NCBI RefSeq assembly: GCF_000262465.1 | Contig: NZ_CM001489.1 | Span: 6,657,894-6,721,893 of the forward strand | Direction of reading: 5' to 3' | Length of the DNA: 64,000 nucleotides | Source: Frankia sp. QA3 | GTDB lineage: Bacteria > Actinomycetota > Actinomycetes > Frankiales > Frankiaceae | Shown here: piece by piece, positions 10,097-19,888 of the stretch | Layout: every line of letters starts with the position of its first letter | How positions within the stretch are numbered: the stretch's first letter is position 1 | Notes under the pieces: model-generated | Databases searched by the model: none | What the model was told of the DNA's origin: nothing | Seen by the model: the letters and a program-made list of their open reading frames with translations, nothing else | Translations under genes and position numbers: made by a program

Positions 10097-11089
10097 ATGG
10101 TCGAGATCTACTACGACGACGACGCCTCGCTCGACGTCCTGACCGGCCGCAAGGTCGCCGTCATCGGCTACGGCAGCCAGGGCCACGCGCACGCGCTGAA
10201 CCTGCGCGACAGCGGCGTCGACGTGCGGGTCGGCCTGCCCGCGGACAGCCGCAGCCGGGCGAAGGCCGCCGAGGAGGGCCTGCGCGTGCTCACCCCGGCG
10301 GAGGCGTCGGCCGAGGCCGACATCATCATGCTGCTCACCCCGGACACCACCCACCGCAAGATCTACGCCGACTCCATCGCCCCGCACCTGAGCGAGGGCA
10401 AGGCCCTGGCGTTCGGGCACGGGTTCAACATCCGCTACGGGCTCATCGAGCCGCCGGCGGGCGTCGACGTGTTCATGGTGGCGCCGAAGGGCCCCGGCCA
10501 CCTCGTGCGCCGGGTGTTCGAGGAGGGCAAGGGCGTGCCCGTCCTCGTCGCCGTCGAGAACGACGCCACCGGCAACGCGCTCGCCGTCGCGCTGGCCTAC
10601 GCCAAGGGCATCGGCGGCACCCGCGCCGGCGCGCTGCGGACCACCTTCACCGAGGAGACCGAAACCGACCTGTTCGGTGAGCAGGCGGTGCTCTGCGGCG
10701 GCGCCAGCGCGCTGGTCCAGGCCGGGTTCGAGACGCTGGTCGAGGCGGGCTACACCCCCGAGGTCGCCTACTTCGAGTGCCTGCACGAGCTCAAGCTCAT
10801 CGTCGACCTGATGTACGAGGGCGGCATCTCGCAGATGCGCTACTCGATCTCCGACACGGCCGAGTACGGCGACGTCACCCGCGGCCCGCGCGTGGTCACC
10901 CCGGCGGTCAAGGCCGAGATGCGCAAGATCCTCGACGAGATCCGGGACGGCACGTTCGCGCGCGAGTGGGTCGCCGAGGACGACAACGGCCGGCCGAACT
11001 TCACCAAGCTCGTGGAGGAGGGCAAGCAGCACCCGATCGAGCAGGTCGGTGCCAAGCTGCGGCCGCTGATGTCCTGGATCGCCAGGTAG
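10097..11089 (+). CDS. ilvC: ketol-acid reductoisomerase
   Basis: IlvC isomerises and reduces acetolactate or acetohydroxybutyrate to the dihydroxy acid with NADPH. The 330-residue protein is a class I (short) enzyme with the dinucleotide motif GYGSQGHAHALNLRDSG near residue 23 and the C-terminal helical domain that carries the acidic metal ligands (TETDLFGEQAVLCGG, then EVAYFECLHELK). The ATG at 10097 has GAGGAG upstream. It ends the ilvBNC unit and is followed by a GC-rich hairpin. Confidence 0.97.
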   Translation: MVEIYYDDDASLDVLTGRKVAVIGYGSQGHAHALNLRDSGVDVRVGLPADSRSRAKAAEEGLRVLTPAEASAEADIIMLLTPDTTHRKIYADSIAPHLSEGKALAFGHGFNIRYGLIEPPAGVDVFMVAPKGPGHLVRRVFEEGKGVPVLVAVENDATGNALAVALAYAKGIGGTRAGALRTTFTEETETDLFGEQAVLCGGASALVQAGFETLVEAGYTPEVAYFECLHELKLIVDLMYEGGISQMRYSISDTAEYGDVTRGPRVVTPAVKAEMRKILDEIRDGTFAREWVAEDDNGRPNFTKLVEEGKQHPIEQVGAKLRPLMSWIAR

Positions 11090-11121
11090 CAGGCGGATCA
11101 CCGAGTAGCCGGGCCGCCTGC
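11089..11121 (+). terminator. GC-rich hairpin after ilvC
   Basis: GCAGGCGG (11089-11096) pairs with CCGCCTGC (11114-11121), starting on the last base of the ilvC stop codon. No T-run follows, so it could be a U-less actinobacterial terminator or only an mRNA 3' end stabiliser. The rest of the 307-bp gap before serA shows nothing else that I can support. Confidence 0.4.
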
Positions 11122-11396
11122 CACCGCCGGATGCCGGTGCCGGGCTCCGCCGCCGGATGGTGGCGGCGCCCGGCCGCCGAACCGGCGAGGACAGCCGGAC
11201 CACATCGCCGGGATCGCGCATTTCTGGCGGGACTGGTGCGCAAAGCGTTCGGCGGGCGCAGCCCACGTCGGTAGGCTGGGCCCGCGCCACCCGGCGCGCA
11301 GTCAGCACGCTCACCACCGCCAGGCCGACGGCCACGTGATCCACCTCGTTCCGCGCGTCGCCTCCGGCCTGACCAGAGGTTGCTAGGAGAGGTCCA

Positions 11397-12989
11397 GTGC
11401 CCGTCGTACTCGTTGCCGAGGAGCTGTCGCCGGCCGGGCTGGAGGTGCTGTCCGGGGACTTCGAGCTTCGTCACGTCGACGGCGCCGACCGGTCGGCCCT
11501 CCTGCCCGCGATCGCCGACGTCGACGCCGTGATCGTTCGTTCCGCCACCAAGATCGACGCGGAGGCGCTCGCGGCGGCGAGCCGGCTCAAGGTCGTCGCC
11601 CGGGCCGGCATCGGCCTGGACAACGTCGACGTCGCCGCCGCCACCCAGCGCGGCGTCATGGTCGTCAACGCGCCGACGTCGAACATCGTCAGCGCCGCCG
11701 AGCACGCGATCGCGCTGCTGCTCGCCGTCGCCCGCCGGGTCCCGGCCGCCAACCAGTCGCTGAGCGGCGGGGAATGGAAGCGGTCGAAGTTCACCGGCGT
11801 CGAACTGGTCGAGAAGACGCTCGGCGTCGTCGGCCTCGGCCGCATCGGCGTCCTCGTGGCGCAGCGGCTGGCCGGCTTCGGCATGAAGGTCATCGCCTAC
11901 GACCCGTACGTGTCCGTGGCGCGCGCCTCCCAGCTCGGCGTCACCCTCGTCGACCTCGACGAGTTGCTGCGGCGCAGCGACGTGATCACGATCCACCTGC
12001 CCAAGACGCCGGAGACGCTCGGCCTGATCGGCGCCGACGAGCTGGCCCGGACCAAGCCCGGCGTCATCATCGTCAACGCCGCCCGCGGCGGGCTCGTCGA
12101 CGAGGCGGCGCTCGCCGAGTCGATCAGCTCCGGCCAGGTCGGCGGCGCCGGCATCGACGTCTTCGTCACCGAGCCGACGACCGCGTCGCCGCTGTTCGGC
12201 CTCGACAACGTGGTGGTCACCCCGCACCTGGGCGCCTCCACCCAGGAGGCCCAGGACAAGGCCGGGCTCGCCGTCGCCCGCTCGGTGCGCCTCGCGCTGC
12301 AGGGCGAGTTCGTGCCGGACGCGGTCAACGTGCAGGCCGGTGGGGTGGTGGCCGAGGACGTCCGGCCGGGCCTGCCGCTCGCCGAGAAGCTGGGGCAGCT
12401 GTTCTCCGGCCTCGCCGGCGGGCTCGCCGCCGCCATCACCGTCGAGGTCCGTGGGGAGATCGCGGTCCACGACGTCTCGGTGCTCCAGCTCGCCGTGCTC
12501 AAGGGAGTGTTCACCGACGTCATCGAGGAGCAGGTCACCTACGTCAACGCCCCGCTGCTGGCGAAGGAGCGCGGCGTCGAGGTCGCCCTGGAGACCTCCG
12601 AGGAGGGCTCCTCGGACTACCGCAACCTGGTGACCGTGCGCGGCGTGCTTGCCGACGGCACCCCGGTGTCGGTCAGCGGCACCCTCGTCGGCTCCCGGCA
12701 GGTCGAGAAGATCACCGCGATCGACGGCTTCGAGGTCGACATCCGGCCCGAGGCGCATCTGGCCTTCTTCCGCTACGAGGACCGGCCCGGGATCGTCGGC
12801 GCGGTCGGCGCGCTGCTCGGCGAGGCGAACATCAACATCGCCAGCGCTCAGGTGAGCCGGGTCCAGGCGGGCGGGGAGGCGCTGATGTCGCTGTCGCTGG
12901 ACGACGCGGTCGCCGCCGACATCCTGGCCGACATCGCGAAGATCATCGGTGCCTCCTACGCGCGGGCGGTCAGCATCCACACCGATTAG
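11397..12989 (+). CDS. serA: D-3-phosphoglycerate dehydrogenase
   Basis: SerA oxidises 3-phosphoglycerate to 3-phosphohydroxypyruvate, the first step of serine synthesis. The 530-residue long form has the substrate domain, the NAD-binding fold (GVVGLGRIGVLVAQRL, about residue 145), the active-site region (ARGGLVDEAAL...GAGIDVFVTEP, with the usual TPHLGAST), an intervening domain, and a C-terminal ACT domain (AFFRYEDRPGIVGAVGALLGE) that in long-form enzymes binds serine. GTG 11397 follows AGGAGAGG. It lies downstream of ilvC but is separated from it by about 300 bp. Confidence 0.97.
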   Translation: MPVVLVAEELSPAGLEVLSGDFELRHVDGADRSALLPAIADVDAVIVRSATKIDAEALAAASRLKVVARAGIGLDNVDVAAATQRGVMVVNAPTSNIVSAAEHAIALLLAVARRVPAANQSLSGGEWKRSKFTGVELVEKTLGVVGLGRIGVLVAQRLAGFGMKVIAYDPYVSVARASQLGVTLVDLDELLRRSDVITIHLPKTPETLGLIGADELARTKPGVIIVNAARGGLVDEAALAESISSGQVGGAGIDVFVTEPTTASPLFGLDNVVVTPHLGASTQEAQDKAGLAVARSVRLALQGEFVPDAVNVQAGGVVAEDVRPGLPLAEKLGQLFSGLAGGLAAAITVEVRGEIAVHDVSVLQLAVLKGVFTDVIEEQVTYVNAPLLAKERGVEVALETSEEGSSDYRNLVTVRGVLADGTPVSVSGTLVGSRQVEKITAIDGFEVDIRPEAHLAFFRYEDRPGIVGAVGALLGEANINIASAQVSRVQAGGEALMSLSLDDAVAADILADIAKIIGASYARAVSIHTD

Positions 12990-13014
12990 CACCGGACCAG
13001 TGGCCGGTCGGTGC
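12989..13014 (+). terminator. hairpin after serA
   Basis: GCACCGGACC at 12989 can pair with GGTCGGTGC ending at 13014, with one bulge, directly at the serA stop codon. There is no T-run. This is a candidate terminator; 13015-13218 shows nothing else. Confidence 0.35.
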
Positions 13015-13218
13015 CGGGCCGCCGGTCCGCGATTGTGGCACCCGAGTGTTGGCGCGCCGCGGCGGTGGGGCGGGCGGCCCGCCGCAGGTGGTTCGCCGGT
13101 GGCGCCCGGTCGGGGCCGCCCGCCGGGCCGGTGCAACCCTGCCGACCGGCCCGTTCCCGCCCGGAGGTGCCTGGGTGATCTTTACGCCGAACGTGCGGCT
13201 TTAGCTGGGTGCCGGGTT

Positions 13219-13232
13219 TACCGTGGCTAGCA
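13219..13232 (+). promoter_or_regulatory. -10 box implying a leaderless start
   Basis: TACCGT (13219-13224) matches TAnnnT and places the transcription start on or one base before the A of the ATG at 13232. No ribosome site precedes that ATG, so the mRNA is probably leaderless. The -35 region is weak. Confidence 0.4.
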
Positions 13233-14056
13233 TGGCGTCGCGGCATCAGGACCCGTTCGAGGGGCTTCGCCTGGATGAGCGATTCGTCCGCGGAGCCCGC
13301 TTCCTCGAACCGTCCGCGGCCGAACGCAGCCGGCAGCACGGCCGGACCGCATCCGGTCGCTGCCAGGTCGTTCCCGCTCCCCGGGGGCTTCCCGGGTTCT
13401 TCCACCGGCTCGTGTCGCCGCCGAAGCCGCCGGGACGCTCCCGTCAGATCGCTCAGATGGTCACCTTCATCGCCATCATCGTCGGGATGATCACTATCAC
13501 CGTGGTGGCGTTGCGGCAGACGGCGACCCGGGGCGGGCCGGGCACCGCCACCCGCCTGGCCGCACCGACCGCGTCGCAGGGCGGCTCGGCGAGTGCCGTC
13601 AGTGCGGTGCCCGCGGTCACCGGCACTCTGACCGGCCCACCCGCCGGCTATGCGGTCACCCCGGCACTGCTGGCCGCCCTGCAACGCGGCGACTGCCTGA
13701 ACTGGACGCCCTACCCGACCAACGCCCCCGCGCGGATGGCACCGGTGGTCCCGGTCCGGGTCAGCTGCGACCGGCCGCACATCGACGAGGTCACCCGGTT
13801 GGTGAACCTCGCGCCGCTGTTCGACCGCTGGCCCGGCGCGTCGGCGGTGACCCAGGCTGCGGACGCGCGCTGCGCCGGGGCGTTGCGAGACTTCGCCGGG
13901 GCCATCGACGCCACCCCCCACCACATCGTCGGCACGATCTACCCGTCCGAGCCGAGCTGGCAGGACGGCGCCAGGTCGGTCGCCTGTACGGTGCGCACCG
14001 ACGACCTGCGGGCCCGCACCGGCCGGTTCCGCGTCATCGGCTCGATCGGTACCTGA
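13232..14056 (+). CDS. membrane-anchored septum-formation-like protein
   Basis: A 274-residue protein with a long basic, Pro-rich cytoplasmic N-terminus, one membrane segment (QMVTFIAIIVGMITITVVAL, about residues 75-95), an Ala/Thr/Ser-rich linker and an extracytoplasmic domain with the actinobacterial septum-formation pattern: GDCLNW, then V.VSCDRPHIDEV, then a paired Cys near RCAGAL and SVACTV. The exact role of this domain family is unknown. The ATG at 13232 is chosen over GTG 13223 because a -10 box fits a leaderless transcript from it. The gene is alone, between serA and leuA, and is followed at its stop codon by an 18-bp tandem repeat. Confidence 0.7.
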   Translation: MASRHQDPFEGLRLDERFVRGARFLEPSAAERSRQHGRTASGRCQVVPAPRGLPGFFHRLVSPPKPPGRSRQIAQMVTFIAIIVGMITITVVALRQTATRGGPGTATRLAAPTASQGGSASAVSAVPAVTGTLTGPPAGYAVTPALLAALQRGDCLNWTPYPTNAPARMAPVVPVRVSCDRPHIDEVTRLVNLAPLFDRWPGASAVTQAADARCAGALRDFAGAIDATPHHIVGTIYPSEPSWQDGARSVACTVRTDDLRARTGRFRVIGSIGT

Positions 14057-14138
14057 GGCGCGGCGGGCAACCGAGGCGCGGCGGGCAACCGAGGCGCGGC
14101 GGGCAACCGAGGCGCGGCGGGCAACCGAGGCGCGGCGG
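14055..14138 (+). repeat. 18-bp tandem repeat at a stop codon
   Basis: GAGGCGCGGCGGGCAACC is repeated four times without mismatch (14055, 14073, 14091, 14109), then as a 12-bp partial (14127-14138). The array starts within the TGA of the preceding gene. It ends about 50 bp before the leuA leader peptide. Confidence 0.92.
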
Positions 14139-14170
14139 CGCCAGCACCGTCCGATCGTCCCGACATCGGG

Positions 14171-14176
14171 TACTGT
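14171..14176 (+). promoter_or_regulatory. candidate -10 box of the leuA leader
   Basis: TACTGT fits TAnnnT and lies 10 bases before the leader-peptide ATG (14186), giving a start about 14182-14183. The -35 region is not recognisable. Confidence 0.4.
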
Positions 14177-14185
14177 TTATCCGCG

Positions 14186-14227
14186 ATGCGTGCGCTGCTC
14201 CTCCTTAGCCGCCGCGGCGGGGCCTGA
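14186..14227 (+). CDS. leuA leader peptide (four consecutive Leu codons)
   Basis: A 13-codon frame encodes MRALLLLSRRGGA and stops at TGA 14225-14227. Four consecutive leucine codons (CTG CTC CTC CTT) followed by a self-complementary CCGCCGCGGCGG (14209-14220) fit a leucine attenuator. Leaders with runs of Leu codons before leuA are known from Streptomyces and predicted widely in actinobacteria. The 190 bp to leuA is GC-rich and can form alternative stems (for example GGCCGGC around 14318 with GCCGGCC around 14347), but I cannot fix the terminator structure by eye. Confidence 0.8.
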   Translation: MRALLLLSRRGGA

Positions 14228-14419
14228 TCCAGCTGGCTTCCCCGTCGCGGTGTTCTCGTGCGCCAGCGTCGGGATCCCCGCAGTCGTGGTGGCCCGGCGG
14301 CCACGCCCAGCTCGGGCGGCCGGCCGTCCGACGCCGCGGGGGATCTGCCGGCCCCCAAGTCCCCTGTGCGGTCGTGAGATCCGGTCGATGTGGGGCTCTT
14401 TCGAGGAAGCAGGAGCACG

Positions 14420-16183
14420 ATGACCACGCAGCAGCCGTCCGGCATGCCGATCGAGAAGTACCGGTCGTTCACCCCCGTCCCGCTGCCGGACCGGACCTGG
14501 CCCGAGAAGACGATCACCCGCGCCCCGCAGTGGTGCAGTGTCGACCTGCGCGACGGCAACCAGGCACTGATCGACCCGATGACCCCCGCGCGCAAGATGC
14601 AGATGTTCGAACTGCTGGTCGCGATGGGCTACAAGGAGATCGAGGTCGGATTTCCCGCGGCGAGCCAGACCGACTTCGACTTCATCCGCGAGCTCATCGA
14701 GTCCGACCGCATCCCGGATGACGTCGTCATCCAGGTGCTGACCCAGGCGCGTGAGGAGCTGATCGAGCGGACGGCCGCGTCGCTGGTGGGCGCCGACCGG
14801 GCGCTGATCCACCTGTACAACTCGACGTCCACGTTGCAGCGGCGGGTCGTGTTCGGCCTGGACCGCGCCGGCGTCACCGAGATCGCCGTGCAGGGCGCGC
14901 GCTGGTGCGTCCAGTACGCCGAGAAGCTGCTCAAGGGCACCGACGTGCGCTGGCAGTACAGCCCGGAGTCGTTCACCGGCACCGAGCTGGACTACGCCGT
15001 CGAGGTCTGCGAGGCGGTCATGGACGTGTGGTCGCCGACGCCGCAGCGGCCGGTCGTGCTGAACCTGCCGGCGACGGTCGAGATGTCGACGCCGAACGTC
15101 TACGCCGACCAGATCGAGTGGGTCGGTCGGAACCTGACCCGGCGCGACGCCGTCATCCTGTCGCTGCACCCGCACAACGACCGGGGCTGCGCGGTCGCCG
15201 CGGCGGAGCTCGGCGTGCTGGCCGGCGCGGACCGGGTCGAGGGCTGCCTGTTCGGCAACGGCGAGCGCACCGGCAACGTCTGCCTGGTCACCCTCGGGCT
15301 GAACCTGTTCTCGCAGGGCATCGACCCGATGATCGACTTCTCGGACATCGACGGGGTCCGCCGTGCGGTCGAGTACTGCAACCAGCTGCCCGTGCACCTC
15401 CGCCATCCCTACGGCGGCGACCTCGTCTACACCGCCTTCTCCGGCTCGCACCAGGACGCGATCAAGAAGGGCCTGGAGGCGATGGAGCGGACCGGCCAGA
15501 CCCGGTGGGAGGTGCCCTACCTGCCGATCGACCCCAAGGACGTGGGCCGTACCTACGAGGCTGTCATCCGGGTGAACAGCCAGTCCGGCAAGGGAGGCGT
15601 GGCGTACCTGCTGAAGTCGGAGCACTCGCTGGATCTGCCGCGACGGCTGCAGATCGAGTTCTCCGGCGTCGTGCAGCGCCACACCGACACCGAGGGCGGC
15701 GAGGTCACCGCCGCGGAGCTGTGGCGGATCTTCCGCAGCGAGTACTTCCTCGACGGCGCGGAGACGGCCGGCCCGCTGGAGCTGCTGGGATCACGGACGA
15801 ACGCCGCCTCGGGGGAGCGCGACGAGGTCTCGGTCTCGGTGCGGTTCGGCGGTGCGGACTCGGTGATCACGGGGGTCGGCAACGGCCCCATCGACGCCTT
15901 CGTGGCCGCCCTGGCGACCCGCGGCCTGAGCGTGCGCATCCTCGACTACAACGAGCACGCGCTGGGCTCGGGTGCCGACGCCCAGGCTGCGGCCTACCTC
16001 GAGGTCTCCGTCGACAACCAGATCTACTGGGGGGTCGGCATCGATCCCAACATCGTCACCGCGTCGCTGCGGGCCGTGGTGAGTGCCGTCAATCGTGCCT
16101 CTCGTGACCGGGCTCCGGCGCCCGAGCCGGTCGTTGCGGCGCCGAGGGACGGCGGTCAGCCGGCCGCCGCACCGGTGGCCTGA
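14420..16183 (+). CDS. leuA: 2-isopropylmalate synthase
   Basis: LeuA condenses acetyl-CoA with 2-oxoisovalerate, the committed step of leucine synthesis. The 587-residue protein is the long actinobacterial form: TIM-barrel with LRDGNQAL near residue 45, the metal-binding HPHNDRG, and a C-terminal LeuA regulatory domain for leucine feedback (residues about 440-570), ending in a Pro/Ala tail. ATG 14420 has AGGAG at 14411-14415; the longer in-frame start adds ten unsupported residues. The leader peptide upstream indicates attenuation in addition to feedback. Confidence 0.97.
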   Translation: MTTQQPSGMPIEKYRSFTPVPLPDRTWPEKTITRAPQWCSVDLRDGNQALIDPMTPARKMQMFELLVAMGYKEIEVGFPAASQTDFDFIRELIESDRIPDDVVIQVLTQAREELIERTAASLVGADRALIHLYNSTSTLQRRVVFGLDRAGVTEIAVQGARWCVQYAEKLLKGTDVRWQYSPESFTGTELDYAVEVCEAVMDVWSPTPQRPVVLNLPATVEMSTPNVYADQIEWVGRNLTRRDAVILSLHPHNDRGCAVAAAELGVLAGADRVEGCLFGNGERTGNVCLVTLGLNLFSQGIDPMIDFSDIDGVRRAVEYCNQLPVHLRHPYGGDLVYTAFSGSHQDAIKKGLEAMERTGQTRWEVPYLPIDPKDVGRTYEAVIRVNSQSGKGGVAYLLKSEHSLDLPRRLQIEFSGVVQRHTDTEGGEVTAAELWRIFRSEYFLDGAETAGPLELLGSRTNAASGERDEVSVSVRFGGADSVITGVGNGPIDAFVAALATRGLSVRILDYNEHALGSGADAQAAAYLEVSVDNQIYWGVGIDPNIVTASLRAVVSAVNRASRDRAPAPEPVVAAPRDGGQPAAAPVA

Positions 16184-16327
16184 GCCGGGCGCGCGCAGGC
16201 CTGCCCGCGGCCTGTGGCGGCCCCGCGCCGCCGCAGGCCGATCCGGGGCGCCGGGGGAGCGACCCTCATCGCGGCGAACCGGACCTGGCGCGGCCCCGGG
16301 CGTGCCGCCGGGTGAACGAGGCGACGA

Positions 16328-16522
16328 TCAGTCGCGGACGTCCGCAGGTTCCACCTCGCGGGCGCTGCGGCGCACCTGGTCCAGCATCGCTTCCGGGACG
16401 TCGGTCATGCCATGGTCCACGCGGGCGTGGGTGTCCACGGCACGAAGCAGATCCTCCTCGCTGGACGCGACGATGCGCGTCTCGCACCCGTGAATGATCG
16501 CGCCACAGTAGAATTCCTTCAT
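16328..16522 (-). CDS. DUF1059 family small protein
   Basis: A 64-residue protein, MKEFYCGAIIHGCETRI...EEDLLRAVDTHARVDHGM, that matches the whole DUF1059 pattern: two cysteines near the N-terminus and a conserved His-x6-His-Gly region. The function of the family is unknown. ATG 16522 is where the family begins. A longer start at 16624 gives 98 residues and would overlap the stop of the EAL gene as ATGA, so the two genes may be translationally coupled either way. It is the likely second gene of an EAL-DUF1059 unit. Confidence 0.75.
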   Translation of the reverse strand: MKEFYCGAIIHGCETRIVASSEEDLLRAVDTHARVDHGMTDVPEAMLDQVRRSAREVEPADVRD

Positions 16523-16620
16523 GGCCGGCCGCCGAACGGTGATCTCCGCGGGCAGGGAATGACCTCCGGCCGCCGGGCTCGGTGACATCAGCGCCTGGGC
16601 GGTCCAATATCGGTTCCGTC

Positions 16621-17976
16621 TCATGTGGACATTTCCGCGAGACGCAGCATCAGGCGCTCCATCTGTACCAGACCGAGGGGTCGACCCATCTCGGTCACGA
16701 TTATCACCGGGTCGAACCGGCTGGCCCTGGCGCGGGTCATGGCGCGCCGGGCCACCTCCGTCACCGGCTCCTCCGGACGGGCGAAGAGCGTGGTAGGCAC
16801 ACGGCGGGGCTCGGTGCCCCCACCGGGACCGCCGGACAGGTGCAGCGCCACCGGGCGGCACCGGTTGGACACGATGATCGTCGCCCTGGGGGCCTGCTCG
16901 TCGTCGGGGCCGGCGGTCGAATCGGCGCGATTCGTCGTCGCCCGCATCGGGCAGCTCGGGCAGTCCGGCGACATGGCGCACGAGCCCGAGTCACCCACGC
17001 TGACGGTGACCTGTTCCATGAGGCTCTCGATGCTCGCCGCCCGGTTGCTGCGCTCGGACAGCTGTCGGATCCGCCGGGCCACCCCCGGATCGAGCTGCTG
17101 CCAGCCCTCGGAGGGGCGTCCGAGCAGGAACCCCTGCCCGAGGGGAACCCCGAGCGCGACCAGCATGGCCAGCTCATCGCCCCGCTCGATGCCCTCCGCG
17201 ATCACCCAGCCGTTCAGCCGGCTGGCGAAGTTGCCGACCAGCTCGGTCAGGGCGATCTTGACCTGGTCGTCGTCGACGTTGACCACCAGTGAGCGGTCCA
17301 GCTTGACGAAGTCCGGCCGGATCCGGGCGAGCTGACGCAGCCCGGCGTAGCCCGAGCCGACGTCGTCCATGGCGACGAAGGCTCCGCGGTTGCGCAGGGC
17401 GCTCGCGGTGGCGGTCAGTCCGCTGGTGGCGTCGAGGTCGACCGCCTCGTTGAGTTCCAGCACGAGTCGGCGCAGGTCCGCGTTCCGCCAGACCTCGGCG
17501 ACTTCGGGCTCGCCAAGCAGGTGCGGCAGGACGTTGACGGCCAGAAAACAGCGGTCGGGAAGGCGATCGCGTGCCGCGAGCGCGGCAGCGAGAACCCGCG
17601 CCTCGAGTTCGGCCGCGTGCCCGAGCCGGTCCGCCGCGGCGAAAATGCGGTCGGGTGAGTGCGTCGGATGGGTGTGGAAGCGGGCAAGCGCCTCATAACC
17701 GGCGATAACCCCACGCTGGAGATCCACGATTGGCTGGAAGAACAGCACGGGTTCGGCGGGCTCGGCGAGAACGCGAGCCAGGTCGGGGTGGTCGGCCTCG
17801 TACGCGTCCCGCTTCCCGGCGAATCCCGGCGGGCTCTCCACGCCCGACGCAGGGGGGCCCGCGGACGCGACCCCGTGCCGGGCACCGGTCACCTCGCCGG
17901 ATGTCTCGGCCGCGTCGCCGACATCGGAGCGGCCGCGGGGTGGAGATCCCGCGGGAGTCCGCTGTCGAGTAATCAT
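16621..17976 (-). CDS. EAL-domain protein with Cys cluster and C-terminal CBS-like segment
   Basis: EAL domains hydrolyse or bind cyclic di-GMP. In this 451-residue protein the EAL domain occupies about residues 60-300, with QPIVDL...GYEALARF, LELNEAV, MDDVGSGYAGL, FVKLDRSLV and IAEGIE. Several motifs differ from the active consensus (NVLPHL for NVSP, ELNE for EITE, DDVGSG for DDFGTG), so activity is uncertain though the key acidic residues remain. A cysteine cluster (CAMSPDCPSC) follows, then a C-terminal region resembling the end of a CBS pair (PVIIVTEMGRPLGLVQMERLM). The start is uncertain: ATG 17976 has GAGGG upstream. There are no membrane segments. It is followed by the DUF1059 gene. 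Confidence 0.8.
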   Translation of the reverse strand: MITRQRTPAGSPPRGRSDVGDAAETSGEVTGARHGVASAGPPASGVESPPGFAGKRDAYEADHPDLARVLAEPAEPVLFFQPIVDLQRGVIAGYEALARFHTHPTHSPDRIFAAADRLGHAAELEARVLAAALAARDRLPDRCFLAVNVLPHLLGEPEVAEVWRNADLRRLVLELNEAVDLDATSGLTATASALRNRGAFVAMDDVGSGYAGLRQLARIRPDFVKLDRSLVVNVDDDQVKIALTELVGNFASRLNGWVIAEGIERGDELAMLVALGVPLGQGFLLGRPSEGWQQLDPGVARRIRQLSERSNRAASIESLMEQVTVSVGDSGSCAMSPDCPSCPMRATTNRADSTAGPDDEQAPRATIIVSNRCRPVALHLSGGPGGGTEPRRVPTTLFARPEEPVTEVARRAMTRARASRFDPVIIVTEMGRPLGLVQMERLMLRLAEMST

Positions 17977-18608
17977 GCGCCGTGCACCCCCTCGCCTCGA
18001 AGCACGTCGCACCTGTCCTGTAAGTGAGTTTCTTACCATCTTGCCTCGGCGCTGGTCGCGAGTACCGTCCGGAGTTGTGAATCCTGCGGTCTTTTGTGTG
18101 ACCGGCGGGTGGCAGTCGGATTGCTGGTTGTCGTCTTTCTTGCGTCCGCCCGGCATGGTCGGCGTGTTCTATACGGCTGAACCGTCGAGCACCACTGATC
18201 TGTTGCCCTACCGGACAATGCACCTCACTTTCTGAGGCGTCGGTCTCGCGGGGTCGGAGTGCCTGACCCGGCAGGCGCACATCAATCCGTGAACAACGGT
18301 GGTGATCCTCCGTACGGCTCGAGCTGTATGACTGTTACTCTTGGTAATCGTTAGGCCGCGGTGCGGTGGTCTCGCCGGTCGCTTGGTGATGCCGTGTGGT
18401 AACGGATGGCGTGGTGGGGCCTCATCCCGCCGTGTCCATCCGTCGCCGTGTCCCCATATCCAGTGCCGGGTCCCCACAGCCCTCGCCAGGCCGCCTCGCC
18501 GCCGCGGCCGGGAGACCCGCCCTCGCGGTTTGACGGATCGCCTCGGAGCAGCGGCGTCGGGCCGAGCCAAACTGCTTCGACGCGCCGGTTGCGGCTACAG
18601 TCGGGCAC
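17977..18608. other. 632-bp divergent intergenic region between EAL gene and leuB
   Basis: This region is visibly richer in A+T than its surroundings around 18030-18360. It must hold promoters for the EAL gene (leftwards) and leuB (rightwards), but I cannot assign a convincing pair. An eight-codon frame at 18328-18354 (MTVTLGNR) has only one leucine and is not called. No repeat is seen. Confidence 0.35.
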
Positions 18609-19637
<1,029 letters not shown>

Positions 19638-19888
19638 ATTCTTCCGCTCGGCCGGCGCCCTTCGCTGTCCCGTCCCGCTCCGGCGGATCGTCCGTCGGGG
19701 CCGCGCCGGTCGGTCGCCGCTGGTCGTCTGCCGTTCTCGTGGCGTTTCCCGCCGCACGGCGAGGTGGTTATCCTCGAACGGGAGCCGTAGATCCGGTAGA
19801 CGGCAGCCGACGGGGCCCACAACGGCGATGATCGGCGAATTCGTCATCCCTGTTCGCTTCGTCGATCGATCCTGGCCTGGAGTCCGCT

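Noticed and set aside
18328..18354. Eight-codon frame (MTVTLGNR) upstream of leuB as a leader peptide
   Set aside because: Only one Leu codon, about 250 bp from leuB, and no terminator stem downstream.
19828..19888. Leader-like start (MIGEFVIPVRFVD) before ilvE
   Set aside because: It has several Ile and Val codons but no stop before ilvE; the frame runs on for 150 codons through the gene, so it is not a leader peptide.
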